From: an uncultured bacterium
GTDB lineage: Bacteria; Bacillota; Clostridia; Lachnospirales; Lachnospiraceae
Assembly (NCBI GenBank): GCA_947243845.1
Contig: CAMXIF010000018.1
Span: 1 to 60,936 of the forward strand
Direction: 5' to 3'
DNA: 60,936 bases
Below the pieces are notes generated by a model that worked only from the letters and a program-made list of their open reading frames with translations, ran no database searches and was not told the origin of the DNA. The stretch's first letter is position 1. Each line of letters starts with the position of its first letter. Made by a program: the position numbers and the translations under genes. Shown piece by piece: positions 35,516 through 44,710 of the stretch.

Positions 35516-36283
35516 CTATTTAACTGTAAATGCCCTCTGTGCAAGTACTCTGCCGTCCGCTGTCTGATAGCTGTATATTACTGAGGCGTTTCCGGGATTC
35601 CCCAGTTCATCCTCTATCATATCTATCATCTCTTCCACCAAAGGCTCTACTGCATCCAGGCCTGCATTTAATGCATCTTCTATTCCATCTATAAGATAGG
35701 TGGAGTCTGTAATCGTCACGATAACCGCCATGGTATTCTCCTGAAATACGACAGTGAACTCCATACCGCTTCCTGAAAATGCCTGCATTTCAGCATCCAG
35801 CATCTTCTTAAATTGAGGATCCTTACTATACTCCTCCAAAGTCATCCCTGCAGGTGCTGCCGGTGCAGGCTGTACTGCCGGTGCCTCAGGTGCCGGTGCC
35901 GCTTCAGGCGCTGCCGGTGCTGCTACTTCAGGCGTTGCAGCAGGCGCTGTAGGTGCTGGTACTGCTTCAGGCTGTACAACCGGCGCCTCGGGTGCAGGCG
36001 CTGCTTCAGACTCTACAGCAGAAACCACTGGCACTTCTGCAAGATCAGGAATCACGATCACCTGCCCCGGATAAATCTTGGTCGGCTCCTTAATCGTATC
36101 TTTGTTCGCTTCAAAAATGATATTCCACTGATCCTTGTCTCCGTACTTGTCCTGGGCAATCTTCATTAAATGATCCCCCTGTGCCACCGTATAGTTCTCT
36201 GCGGCGCAAACTGTCATGCTCATGGACAATACACTTATCATAGCAGCTGTTACTGTCAGAAATTTTACAAATCTTCTTTTCAT
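35516..36283 (-). CDS. Exported LysM protein with Ala/Pro linker and DUF4854-like C-terminus
   Basis: 255 residues from ATG 36283 (AGGAG upstream). Signal peptide 1-27 (ends VCAAE). A LysM domain follows (about 30-80; YTVAQGDHLMKIAQDKYG ... IYPGQVIVIPD), which binds peptidoglycan sugars. A low-complexity Ala/Pro/Glu linker (about 85-150; PAPEAPVVQP-type repeats) leads to a C-terminal domain (about 150-255) starting TLEEYSKDPQFKKML that matches the neighbouring lipoprotein. Probably wall-bound, function unknown. Confidence 0.87.
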   Translation of the reverse strand: MKRRFVKFLTVTAAMISVLSMSMTVCAAENYTVAQGDHLMKIAQDKYGDKDQWNIIFEANKDTIKEPTKIYPGQVIVIPDLAEVPVVSAVESEAAPAPEAPVVQPEAVPAPTAPAATPEVAAPAAPEAAPAPEAPAVQPAPAAPAGMTLEEYSKDPQFKKMLDAEMQAFSGSGMEFTVVFQENTMAVIVTITDSTYLIDGIEDALNAGLDAVEPLVEEMIDMIEDELGNPGNASVIYSYQTADGRVLAQRAFTVK

Positions 36284-36336
36284 AGTGCTCCTTTCCGATC
36301 TGACGATCCCTCTATGTATTTTATCTTCCATTTACT

Positions 36337-36365
36337 ATTCTGACGGATATACCTCTTTCTGTCAA
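36337..36365 (-). promoter_or_regulatory. Promoter of the LysM-protein gene
   Basis: TTGACA (36360-36365), 17-base spacer, CAGAAT (36337-36342). It starts right after the terminator of the upstream lipoprotein gene, so the paralogues have separate transcripts. Confidence 0.6.
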
Positions 36366-36372
36366 GTAATAG

Positions 36373-36404
36373 AAAAGACCGCATCCTTATCGATACGGTC
36401 TTTT
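36373..36404 (-). terminator. Terminator of the lipoprotein gene
   Basis: Stem GACCGTATC-gataag-GATGCGGTC with one G-U pair, followed by TTTTC read on the minus strand. It is extended by AAAA/TTTT pairing. Lies 38 bases past the lipoprotein stop. Confidence 0.87.
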
Positions 36405-36441
36405 AAAGTTAATTTCTCTCTCAATCGAACTTGCCCGATTG
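36405..36441. repeat. Possible diverged relative of the dispersed hairpin
   Basis: aaagttaatttctct, matching the start of the 81-bp unit (aagttaatttctcgg), is followed by a small stem CAATCG / CGATTG. Only the first dozen bases really match, so relationship is tentative. Confidence 0.35.
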
Positions 36442-36442
36442 G

Positions 36443-37030
36443 TTATTGTGCCTTAAATCCTCTCTCTGCCAGAACATTTCCATCGGGATCAAGATATTTA
36501 ATTACAATCTGCACTGCACCTTCCTGCTCAATCACCTCATCCATCTGAGCAGCCATCTGCTCGAACACAGATTCTGTTGCATCCAATCCTGCCTCTAACT
36601 GCGCCGCAGCATCATCGGTAACAAGTGATGCATCTAAGGTAAAGTTAAAGATAAAATCATTTTCCTTTATTTCCGATGTTACACTCAGACTATCTCCGCT
36701 CGCACCGGCAATCTGCGCCTCAACCGCTTCCATAGCACCGGGTGTGGAATTCAAATACTCTTCTAATGTCTGACCAGAAGCATTTGTCTCTTCCTCTTCA
36801 GGCTCTTCTGCTTCGGGTTCTTCTGCTTCAGGCTCCTCCGCTTCGGGTTCTTCTGCTTCAGGTTCCTCCGCCTTAGGCTCCTCTTTCTCTTCCTCTGGTG
36901 CTTCAGCTTCTTCCTCAGTTGCTGCGTCTGTACCCTTAGATGCATCATCAGAACCGCCGCATGCTGTCATAGACAGGGTAAGCGCCATAAGTGCTGCACA
37001 TAAAATTGCTTTTACTGCTTTTCTCTTCAT
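36443..37030 (-). CDS. Acidic-repeat lipoprotein with DUF4854-like domain
   Basis: 195 residues from ATG 37030. Signal peptide with lipobox SMTAC (Cys about 24), so it should be lipid-anchored outside the membrane. Next comes an acidic linker with repeats of EEPEA (about 45-85), then a domain (about 90-195) starting TLEEYLNSTPGAM and ending in VLAERGFKAQ that is clearly homologous to the C-terminus of the LysM protein (TLEEY, ALNAGLDA/QLEAGLDA, RVLAQRAF/NVLAERGF). Role unknown. The pair suggests duplication with change of the anchoring module. Confidence 0.87.
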   Translation of the reverse strand: MKRKAVKAILCAALMALTLSMTACGGSDDASKGTDAATEEEAEAPEEEKEEPKAEEPEAEEPEAEEPEAEEPEAEEPEEEETNASGQTLEEYLNSTPGAMEAVEAQIAGASGDSLSVTSEIKENDFIFNFTLDASLVTDDAAAQLEAGLDATESVFEQMAAQMDEVIEQEGAVQIVIKYLDPDGNVLAERGFKAQ

Positions 37031-37090
37031 AACTACTATCTCCTCCATTTACGCAATAGTATTCTGTCGTGTGCCCTCACACAGCATGCA

Positions 37091-37119
37091 ATTCTACATC
37101 AAATATTGCCCGTTGTCAA
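37091..37119 (-). promoter_or_regulatory. Promoter of the lipoprotein gene
   Basis: TTGACA (37114-37119), 17-base spacer, TAGAAT (37091-37096), near-consensus, consistent with strong expression. Confidence 0.7.
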
Positions 37120-37143
37120 TACTATATCAAATATTTTTTTAAC

Positions 37144-37458
37144 TTATTCTGTTTCCGCTTTCTCAACCTGTGCCACCGCAGATTTCTGCATCGGAATACG
37201 ACAGTTCTTATTATTGCCGAACTCCACGATGAGAGTGTCATCCGTAATATCAATCACAATACCATAAAATCCGCTGGTTGTAAGAACCACATCGCCAACA
37301 CTCATATCCGCCAGCATGGCCGCCACCCTCTTCTGCTCTTTCTTCTGCGGACGTACCATCAGAAAATACATGAACGCAACAATGACCACAATATAGATGA
37401 TCATGACCAGACCACTGCCTGTAGCAGCCGCTGTATCAGCCGATAATAATAATCCCAT
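37144..37458 (-). CDS. yajC: Preprotein translocase subunit YajC
   Basis: 104 residues. A single membrane helix at about 17-34 is followed by MVRPQKKEQKR, the family signature, and a soluble domain. Accessory subunit of the Sec translocon with SecDF. GGAGG precedes the start. It lies 88 bases after tgt, the usual order; secDF is not in the window. Confidence 0.95.
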   Translation of the reverse strand: MGLLLSADTAAATGSGLVMIIYIVVIVAFMYFLMVRPQKKEQKRVAAMLADMSVGDVVLTTSGFYGIVIDITDDTLIVEFGNNKNCRIPMQKSAVAQVEKAETE

Positions 37459-37546
37459 TATAATTTCCTCCGTTATCTTTTCATCAAAAGTCTAAAGCAT
37501 ATCATACACAATTTAATTCGCAAAAACAAGCCTTTTCACAGAAATT

Positions 37547-38680
37547 TTATGTTTGGGACATTTTCATGCCCTCCAGCTTACTCTTTTTATAAGAAACAAA
37601 ATTCCCTTCATCAAGGGCGTTCCTGATTTCTTCCATCATAGTATTATAGAAATACAGATTGTGCAGCACACACAATCTCATGCCCAGCATCTCCTTGGCC
37701 TTGAGCAGATGTCTGATATAAGCCCTGGAATAACGCCGACAGGCCGGACATTGGCAACCCTCCTCTATAGGCCGATCATCCAATTCATATTTCGCATTAA
37801 AGAGATTAATCTTGCCCTGATTCGTATACAGATGTCCGTGTCTGCCGTTTCTGGTAGGATAGACACAATCAAAGAAATCTACACCGCGCTCCACCGCTTC
37901 CAGGATATTGGCCGGCGTCCCCACGCCCATCAGATAAGTGGGTTTGTCCTTCGGCAGATAAGGCACAGTCTCCTCAATCACATGATACATCTGTTCATGG
38001 CTCTCTCCCACCGCCAAACCGCCAATCGCATAGCCGTCACAGTCCAGTTCTGAAATTCTCTTAGCATGCTCAATCCGAATGTCATCAAAGACAGCCCCTT
38101 GGTTAATCCCGAAGAGAAGCTGTCCGGGATTGACGGTGTCCGGAAGTCCATTCAGACGCTTCATTTCATTCTTACAGCGTACCAGCCATCTGGTAGTACG
38201 CGCCACGGAATCCTCCACATATTTTCGCTCTGCTACACTGGAAGGGCACTCATCAAAAGCCATGGCAATGGTAGAAGCCAGATTAGATTGAATCTGCATA
38301 CTCTCCTCCGGACCCATAAAGATCTTACGCCCGTCCACATGGGAATGAAAGTACACCCCCTCTTCCTTAATCTTGCGCAGTCCCGCCAGTGAAAAGACCT
38401 GGAATCCGCCTGAATCTGTAAGAATCGGCTTGTCCCAGGACATAAATTTATGCAGCCCGCCCAGTTTCTTTATGACCTGATCACCGGGGCGCACATGCAG
38501 ATGATAGGTATTGGAAAGCTCCACCTGAGTGCCGATGCCCTCCAGATCCTCCGTGGAGACGGCTCCTTTGATGGCCGCCACTGTACCCACATTCATAAAA
38601 ACCGGCGTTTGAATTGTACCATGCACCGTAGTAAACTCGGCACGCTTGGCGCTGCCTTCCCGCTTCAATATCTTGTACAT
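37547..38680 (-). CDS. tgt: Queuine tRNA-ribosyltransferase
   Basis: 377 residues. Exchanges guanine-34 for preQ1 in GUN anticodons of tRNA. The nucleophile/acid pair lies in the barrel motifs DSGGFQVFSL (about 90) and GVDFFDCVYPTRNGRHGHLY (about 260-280). The zinc site is CQCPAC near 303 and HNLYFYN further on. Length is typical. yajC follows; queA is not seen. Confidence 0.97.
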   Translation of the reverse strand: MYKILKREGSAKRAEFTTVHGTIQTPVFMNVGTVAAIKGAVSTEDLEGIGTQVELSNTYHLHVRPGDQVIKKLGGLHKFMSWDKPILTDSGGFQVFSLAGLRKIKEEGVYFHSHVDGRKIFMGPEESMQIQSNLASTIAMAFDECPSSVAERKYVEDSVARTTRWLVRCKNEMKRLNGLPDTVNPGQLLFGINQGAVFDDIRIEHAKRISELDCDGYAIGGLAVGESHEQMYHVIEETVPYLPKDKPTYLMGVGTPANILEAVERGVDFFDCVYPTRNGRHGHLYTNQGKINLFNAKYELDDRPIEEGCQCPACRRYSRAYIRHLLKAKEMLGMRLCVLHNLYFYNTMMEEIRNALDEGNFVSYKKSKLEGMKMSQT

Positions 38681-38701
38681 ACGAACCTCATAATTCTATC
38701 A

Positions 38702-39751
38702 TTATAAATACTTATCCCAAAATTCTTCCAGACAGATGTTATCCTGCTTCATGGTCATGGCTGCCTCCCTGCCCACATAACGGAAATGCCATGGTTCATA
38801 CTCAATACTGGTAATATACTCCTTCCCCTCAGGATAACGCAGAATAAAACCATATTCATAACTATGTTCTGCCAGCCACTTGCCCGCTTCCGTATCTTCA
38901 AATCCCTTATCCAGAGATTTATAGTTATCACTCCATATATCCAGCGCAAGTCCGACCTGATGTTCACTTGCCCCCGGCACCGTAACAATCTGAGATGCCG
39001 TCTTATAGGCTTCCATGTAGGACATCCCCTGTCCCATATAATTCTTTATCTTCCTATTAAAAAGATACTCCTGCCGGTTATCCCCTCGATACGGCGAGCA
39101 AACTTCCAGATTAACACCCTCGTTCTTAGCAGCCTGCATCATCAAAAGCAGATCGTCAATGATACGCTCATCACAGCGCATTCCGGCTGTAAATGTCCCC
39201 AGTGTAAAATCATAATCTTCCGGAATCGGATGCTGCTTATTGATCAATACCAGACGCCAGTCTGAGGAATCAAACACATACTCTTCTCCCGTCATCTCCA
39301 CCGCTTGATCCGGCGCTTGATAGGTTTCTCCCTCATGGCTTGCCAGCAGATCCTCCAGAGAATAGGCCGTCACGATCTCTTCCTCTTCCGTTGTATCACA
39401 TTCCGAGGCGCCTTTATTCTCTTCCAAAGTTATCTTTTCCTGCGGTTCTACCGGCTGTTCCGCCAAGGTAATATCTGAATCCTCAACGATTGCACTGTAA
39501 GTCTCCTGGGCACTGATAAATCCGGTACGCTCTGCAAACACCGCAAAAGAAAAACTGCAGCTGCTCATAAAGAAGACAAACACAAAAGCAACGCTTACAT
39601 AACGTTTTCCATTATTCACAAAATGCATAAAAATATGATAAAAGAACAAAACAACAGCTACCGCCGTAAGACAGGAATATTTTAATATCTCATGCTTTCT
39701 GGCGATACCTGTGAATTTCGCTATCACATTTTCCCGAAATGTCTTCTTCAT
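38702..39751 (-). CDS. D-alanyl-D-alanine carboxypeptidase, VanY family
   Basis: 349 residues from ATG 39751 (GAGGAG four bases upstream). N-terminal membrane anchor at about 25-55, then a linker rich in Glu/Thr, and a VanY domain (about 175-345). Zinc-ligand motifs SEHQVGLALDIW (about 270) and EPWHFRYVG (about 320) are intact. It trims D-Ala-D-Ala ends of peptidoglycan precursors. It is not linked to vancomycin-resistance genes here, so it is probably housekeeping. Confidence 0.93.
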   Translation of the reverse strand: MKKTFRENVIAKFTGIARKHEILKYSCLTAVAVVLFFYHIFMHFVNNGKRYVSVAFVFVFFMSSCSFSFAVFAERTGFISAQETYSAIVEDSDITLAEQPVEPQEKITLEENKGASECDTTEEEEIVTAYSLEDLLASHEGETYQAPDQAVEMTGEEYVFDSSDWRLVLINKQHPIPEDYDFTLGTFTAGMRCDERIIDDLLLMMQAAKNEGVNLEVCSPYRGDNRQEYLFNRKIKNYMGQGMSYMEAYKTASQIVTVPGASEHQVGLALDIWSDNYKSLDKGFEDTEAGKWLAEHSYEYGFILRYPEGKEYITSIEYEPWHFRYVGREAAMTMKQDNICLEEFWDKYL

Positions 39752-39791
39752 GAAACTCCTCACCATAAGTTAATATGTAAACCTATTTTAT

Positions 39792-39819
39792 ATCATAACA
39801 TATAAAATTTATTTGTACA
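39792..39819 (-). promoter_or_regulatory. Promoter of vanY-family gene
   Basis: TGTACA (39814-39819), 16-base spacer, TATGAT (39792-39797) with an extended TG. Confidence 0.5.
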
Positions 39820-40004
39820 GTCTTTTTATGTAAATCTTTAAACTTTTTATAGTTTTACCGTCTCCATATTTATTTTTATTTCTAAATATGATATGCTACA
39901 TAGGCGAATTGGTTTACTTTATATAGCAGTTGTTCTCAAAAGAATCCATGCAATTTTTCTATCATCAATATTAAATATGCATTTTATATTTCATTGGTTA
40001 TTTA

Positions 40005-40028
40005 ATTATGCAGGATAACCTGCATAAT
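40005..40028. promoter_or_regulatory. Palindrome before aroC, possible operator
   Basis: ATTATGCAGG-ataa-CCTGCATAAT, perfect 10-bp arms, 42 bases before the aroC ATG. No T run follows directly, so an operator or mRNA-leader hairpin is as likely as a terminator. Confidence 0.45.
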
Positions 40029-40070
40029 ATTTTCTGAAAATTGCACAATATTACAGAAAGAGGGAATACA

Positions 40071-41171
40071 ATGGCAGGTTCATCACTAGGAATTATCTTT
40101 CAACTCACCACCTGGGGAGAGTCCCATGGCGCGGCGCTTGGTGTCGTGGTCGATGGCTGTCCTGCAGGCCTTTCTCTTGATAAGAGTGACATCCAGGCAT
40201 ATCTGGACAGAAGAAAACCCGGTCAGACCAGGATAGCAACCCCCCGTAAGGAAGCCGATGAAGTACAAATCCTATCCGGCGTCTTTGAAGGCAGGACTAC
40301 CGGCACACCTATTTCCATGCTGGTTCAGAACACTTCCCAACGCTCCGGAGATTACAGCGAGATATCCAGCTATTATCGTCCTGGCCATGCTGATTACACC
40401 TTTGACCAAAAATACGGTTTCCGTGACTATCGGGGCGGCGGACGTTCCTCCGGCAGGGAGACCATCGGCCGTGTAGCTGCAGGCGCCATTGCCGCCAAAG
40501 CACTGTCAGAATTTGGCATCCATTTGCGTGCCTACACACGTTCTATCGGCCCCATTACCATCTCCAGGGAAAACTTTGATGCCAGCGCTATCCTGGAGAC
40601 CCCCACGGCCATGCCGGATAGGGAAGCATCCGTCCTGGCAGAGAAATATCTGGCCGACTGCATGAAAGAATACGATTCCGTAGGCGGTGTTATTGAATGT
40701 GTCGTGGACGGTATGCCTGCTGGTCTGGGAGATCCGGTCTTCGAGAAACTGGATGCCAATCTTGCAAAAGCCATTATGTCCATCGGCGCCGTCAAAGCCG
40801 TAGAAATCGGCGATGGCGTGGACGCTGCTCTGCACCGTGGCTCAGCAAACAACGACCCATTTCGAATACAGGACAATCATGTCATCAAGTCGTCTAATCA
40901 TGCAGGCGGTATCCTTGGCGGTATCAGTGATGGTTCCCGCATTATACTGCGCGCCCACATCAAGCCTACGCCTTCTATCTTCTCTCCTCAGCAGACCGTA
41001 AATCAAAAGGGAGAAGAAATTGAGATTTCCATAAAAGGGCGCCACGATCCCGTCATTGTACCACGGGCCGTGGTCGTGGTGGAATCCATGATGGCTGTCA
41101 CCATACTGGATTCCTTATTAGTCAATGCTTGCTGTAAAATGGAAAATTTAAAGAAACTGTACCTGAATTAA
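40071..41171 (+). CDS. aroC: Chorismate synthase
   Basis: 366 residues from ATG 40071 with AGAGGG six bases upstream; the in-frame ATG at 40041 is less likely. Makes chorismate from EPSP, the last step of the shikimate pathway, with reduced FMN. GESHGAALG near 15, RPGHADYTFDQKYGFRDYRGGGRSSGRET near 104 and the C-terminal KGRHDPVIVPRAVVVVE are the family motifs. A stand-alone gene next to wall enzymes; other aro genes are absent. Confidence 0.97.
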   Translation: MAGSSLGIIFQLTTWGESHGAALGVVVDGCPAGLSLDKSDIQAYLDRRKPGQTRIATPRKEADEVQILSGVFEGRTTGTPISMLVQNTSQRSGDYSEISSYYRPGHADYTFDQKYGFRDYRGGGRSSGRETIGRVAAGAIAAKALSEFGIHLRAYTRSIGPITISRENFDASAILETPTAMPDREASVLAEKYLADCMKEYDSVGGVIECVVDGMPAGLGDPVFEKLDANLAKAIMSIGAVKAVEIGDGVDAALHRGSANNDPFRIQDNHVIKSSNHAGGILGGISDGSRIILRAHIKPTPSIFSPQQTVNQKGEEIEISIKGRHDPVIVPRAVVVVESMMAVTILDSLLVNACCKMENLKKLYLN

Positions 41172-41210
41172 GAACATAGCTATCATATATAAGCTGTATC
41201 GTATAAAATC

Positions 41211-42062
41211 TCAATCCTTATGAAAAGTTCTATACGCCCCAATCATCACACCGCAGGAATCCGAGCCATGTCCAATCTTTGATGTCTTTACAATCGGAAG
41301 ATCACCTGCATATTCCTGCACCAGTGTGATGATATCCGGGCGAATGTTCTCCGTCTCCATCTGTGTAAAGGTTCCCAATAAAATACCGCTAACACGGGCA
41401 AATACACCCATACACTTAAGCTGGCTTAAATAAGTCACAAACTGCGGTAAACTTCCTCCAAGCGCTTCCAGAACCAGAATCTTATCCGTCATGTCCGGAA
41501 AATAATCTGTGCCCGCCAGTTTCAGCAGGCACCGCATATTGCCGCCCACCACAATCCCTTCCATGTGTTCTCCCTGCACAAACTGATAGGGAAAAGAAAA
41601 CAGGGAATCCTCCTCCTTCAATACAGTATCGGCAAAATTCTTGCGCTGGGCACCACTTTCATCCCGAAGCAGATTCATTACCTGATAAAGAACCCCTGTA
41701 TGACCCGTTTTGGTATAAACAGCATTTATTATTGTGGTCAGGTCGCTGTATCCCCAAAATTGCTTGGGATGCTCCCTGATCACGTCATAATCCAGATAAG
41801 GCAGGATCTCGTTGGCAATATCTCCTCCGGATATGTCAAAAATCGCTTTTATACTGTCATCCTCATAAAAGTGCATCAGTGCCCTGGCACGCTCCATTCC
41901 GGTTCCCGAAAACACCAGATTTCTCGTATAAATATGGTCACTAATTACAGGTGTAATCCCAATTTCCATTAGGGCTAGCATTAATCCTTCCACTTCATTG
42001 CTGCGATTCTTGTTCAGTCCATTGGAACAGCATACGATTCCCGCCTTGTCACCCTGTCTCAT
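41211..42062 (-). CDS. S66 family peptidase (LD-carboxypeptidase/MccF type)
   Basis: 283 residues from ATG 42062 (GGAAGAGAAG upstream). S66 serine peptidases cleave L,D bonds of peptidoglycan tetrapeptides or detoxify microcin C. The nucleophile lies in WGYSDLTTI (about Ser122), and GGNMRCLLKLAGTDYFPD is the following conserved region. The catalytic Glu/His are towards the C-terminus (KIGHGSDS). It starts 11 bases after the DUF3737 stop, the last gene of the tyrS unit. Distinction from MccF is not possible from sequence alone. Confidence 0.87.
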   Translation of the reverse strand: MRQGDKAGIVCCSNGLNKNRSNEVEGLMLALMEIGITPVISDHIYTRNLVFSGTGMERARALMHFYEDDSIKAIFDISGGDIANEILPYLDYDVIREHPKQFWGYSDLTTIINAVYTKTGHTGVLYQVMNLLRDESGAQRKNFADTVLKEEDSLFSFPYQFVQGEHMEGIVVGGNMRCLLKLAGTDYFPDMTDKILVLEALGGSLPQFVTYLSQLKCMGVFARVSGILLGTFTQMETENIRPDIITLVQEYAGDLPIVKTSKIGHGSDSCGVMIGAYRTFHKD

Positions 42063-42073
42063 ATCTTCTCTTC

Positions 42074-42919
42074 CTATCCACGGATAATAACCTGCCCCGT
42101 ACACTCCATCACCGGATCTTCTCGAATGATCTCACCCACGCTGTCCACTGTAATGCTACCCGACCGTGGATTCTTAATAGAGATCACATGCCCCCGCACA
42201 TCCGCTTCCACATCAGAATATTCAAAGGAAAGATCCGTATCGTCCATGGTACAGTTAATCAATTTCAGATTCTTACAATAACATAGCGGCTGTGTACCAC
42301 TGATTTTACAGTCGATCAGAGTTAGTCCATCGGAAAACCAACCTAAATATTCTCCCTTCACCACACTGTTTCTGACCGTCACATTCTCGCTGTGCCAGAA
42401 AGCATCTTTGGTATCCAGGACGCTATCTGTAATTTCCAGATCCTTCATATACTGAAAGGAATATTTACCATGCATTTTCACATTTTCCAATCTCACATCC
42501 CGACTGTCAAAAAACAGATATTCGGAAGTGATTTCCGTATCCTTTAACACAATATCGCTGGATTTCCATCCAAATTCCTGGGATACTACCTTACAATGCT
42601 CAAGACGTATTCCTGTACACTCTCTGACCGCTTTGATGCCGCCCAGCACAGATTTCCTGATCACACCGTCCTCTGCATACCAGATTGCCGCCCGTGTCAG
42701 TTCATCCATGGTAGAATCCTCCATTGTGAAACCTTTCACATGCCACAGAGGATAACGAAGTGAAAACGTACATTTGTACAGATTCACATCTCTGGATTCT
42801 TTCAGCACAGACTCTCCATCTGCCGGACCGGCAAAAATACATTCCGATACATCCGCTTGCTGCAAATTATATAACGCCCGTTCTTCATCAAATTGTTTCT
42901 GGGCAATATTTGTTCTCAT
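42074..42919 (-). CDS. DUF3737 right-handed beta-helix protein
   Basis: 281 residues of tandem, irregular 20-25-residue beta-helix turns (for example DVNLYKCTF, GFTMEDSTM, DIVLKDTEI, DVRLENVKM, NLKLINCTM). Typical of DUF3737, a bacterial family of unknown role, found here and there near peptidase and transport genes. No signal peptide, so cytosolic. It follows the GH25 gene by 20 bases. Confidence 0.87.
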   Translation of the reverse strand: MRTNIAQKQFDEERALYNLQQADVSECIFAGPADGESVLKESRDVNLYKCTFSLRYPLWHVKGFTMEDSTMDELTRAAIWYAEDGVIRKSVLGGIKAVRECTGIRLEHCKVVSQEFGWKSSDIVLKDTEITSEYLFFDSRDVRLENVKMHGKYSFQYMKDLEITDSVLDTKDAFWHSENVTVRNSVVKGEYLGWFSDGLTLIDCKISGTQPLCYCKNLKLINCTMDDTDLSFEYSDVEADVRGHVISIKNPRSGSITVDSVGEIIREDPVMECTGQVIIRG

Positions 42920-42939
42920 CTACATCCTCCCTACTGTTC

Positions 42940-44673
42940 TTACTGTATTAAATAACTACTGATACAGTATAGTGTCTGTCCATTATAATCTACTCTGGAC
43001 CATCCATATGCTTCATTGATTCCCGTCCTGGTCACGTACTCGTCATTGTGAAGTACCGCCGTTACCACAGCATCCGGATTCGTTACGCTGGGCAATGTAC
43101 GGAGATTGACTTCAATCTTAGCCGTCACCTGTTCATTTCTTTCCTCAAACCTTGTCTTTAATCCATCCCCGCTGCCGGCTCCTTCCTGGGGTGTCTGATA
43201 GGATAAATCCGTTGTCAGATAGCTGGACACGGCATACACAATCTGTCCGTTATATGTAAGCCTTGACCAACCACTGTCACTGATACCGGTTCTCATAAGA
43301 GTCTCTCCGTTTGGCAGTGTATACACTACCGTACTGTCACTTCCCTGGCTGGGGATGTTTCGCAGATTCGTAGAATCCTTGGCCGTTACTTCCTCACTTA
43401 CTTCCGTAAAGTTCATCAACGCCTCCACATCCGCCTGCGCTTCCTCCGGCGCCTCTTCATTGATAGCCTCTGCTGTGCCTTCATAACCGAAATAGGCAAT
43501 GTTTACATCCACAGGCCTGTCAATGCCCGCAACCGTTCCCCGATTGGTATACTGCCACATGGCATGACTGCCGGCATAAGAAGACTTCTTTGTCTGCGGA
43601 TAAGGCTCTGTTGGATATTGGGAAACCCAAACCTTATAGGTGTTTTCAATCCGTGAAGTCTCCCACTTGGCTTCTCCGGTCAGTTCTCCCATGGACGAGT
43701 AGAACATGGGCGTATAGCCGCGACTATAGATCTGCTCCAGAAAGGCAATGGCAATATCTGTGCGCTCTGTCTTAGTCAATGCATACTGGGCACTTTCCGG
43801 CCTGTCAAAACCTTCACAGTCATAAGCCACCGGATAGGTAATCTGATACTGTGAAATATAATCCGCCACCCAGTCTGCTTCCTCTACTGCTTCTTCCTTA
43901 CTTGTGGCCGTTGAGAAAAAATAAGCTCCTACTTTAATTCCATGCTTCTGGGCTTCCTGCATATTATATCTGGCATTGGTATCCGCACAGATTTCTCGTG
44001 TACTGTCCGTACGATATCCCACGCGCACCATGGTAAATTCTATTCCCGAAGCTGCCACCTGCGCCCAGTCTATGGTTCCCTGATACCTGGCCACATCAAT
44101 ACCAAGTGTTATTTCTTCTGTCTCTGCTACTGCACCGGAGGACAGCAGTTCTGTCACATCCACCGCTGTACCTTGCTGCGTACTCATGGTTTCCGTCTGC
44201 GGATCCTCCGCTCCTTGTACCGGCACGTCCGCCTCTTGATCGGTATTTTCCGCCCCTTCGGTATTCGATTGCTTTTCCCCTGCAGCATCCGGAAGACTCT
44301 GTCCGGCCTGATCCTGTACTTGCTCATCCTGCATTTGCTCTGTCTGCAGTCCTTCCCCGGTCATCTCCTCCATCGCCGGTACGATCCCCTCTGCATCCTC
44401 TGTATGATTACGTTTCAACATAAGCAGTAAAAATGCTGCCATAATAATAACAATCGTTATTATTATAATCAAAACCTTTGCGGAAATAAATTCTTTCCAA
44501 CCTGCCAAAGACTCATATTCCGCTTCATACGCGTCCTCGTAATCGTCTTCATATTCATCTTCATATTCGTCTTCGTAATCACTTTGGTTTTCGTAGTCAC
44601 TTTCGTTTTCGTAAGCACTTTCATTTTCGTCCAGGTCGATAAATTCTAAATCCTGCTTCTTCTTTTGCTTCAT
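42940..44673 (-). CDS. Membrane-anchored GH25 lysozyme with SH3-like repeats
   Basis: 577 residues. Residues 1-62 are acidic and cytoplasmic, with YENE/YEDE/YEDD repeats; a transmembrane segment follows (about 67-87), then a Gln/Glu-rich stalk (to about 185). The GH25 muramidase domain (about 190-400) begins GIDVARYQGTIDW, with YDCEGF near 290 providing the catalytic acid pair. Two SH3_3-like wall-binding domains lie at about 430-500 and 515-577. It cleaves the peptidoglycan glycan chain outside the membrane. Probably cotranscribed with tyrS and the aldolase. Confidence 0.92.
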   Translation of the reverse strand: MKQKKKQDLEFIDLDENESAYENESDYENQSDYEDEYEDEYEDDYEDAYEAEYESLAGWKEFISAKVLIIIITIVIIMAAFLLLMLKRNHTEDAEGIVPAMEEMTGEGLQTEQMQDEQVQDQAGQSLPDAAGEKQSNTEGAENTDQEADVPVQGAEDPQTETMSTQQGTAVDVTELLSSGAVAETEEITLGIDVARYQGTIDWAQVAASGIEFTMVRVGYRTDSTREICADTNARYNMQEAQKHGIKVGAYFFSTATSKEEAVEEADWVADYISQYQITYPVAYDCEGFDRPESAQYALTKTERTDIAIAFLEQIYSRGYTPMFYSSMGELTGEAKWETSRIENTYKVWVSQYPTEPYPQTKKSSYAGSHAMWQYTNRGTVAGIDRPVDVNIAYFGYEGTAEAINEEAPEEAQADVEALMNFTEVSEEVTAKDSTNLRNIPSQGSDSTVVYTLPNGETLMRTGISDSGWSRLTYNGQIVYAVSSYLTTDLSYQTPQEGAGSGDGLKTRFEERNEQVTAKIEVNLRTLPSVTNPDAVVTAVLHNDEYVTRTGINEAYGWSRVDYNGQTLYCISSYLIQ

Positions 44674-44710
44674 CCTTATCTTCTCCTGAATAACTTATGT
44701 CTGTATCCGC

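Larger units (their letters stand above)
39752..40070. other. Divergent AT-rich intergenic region, vanY-aroC
   Basis: About 320 bases without a gene. It contains a vanY promoter at 39792-39819, a perfect 10-bp palindrome at 40005-40028 and AT-rich sequence. No RNA gene or riboswitch was recognised. Confidence 0.7.
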
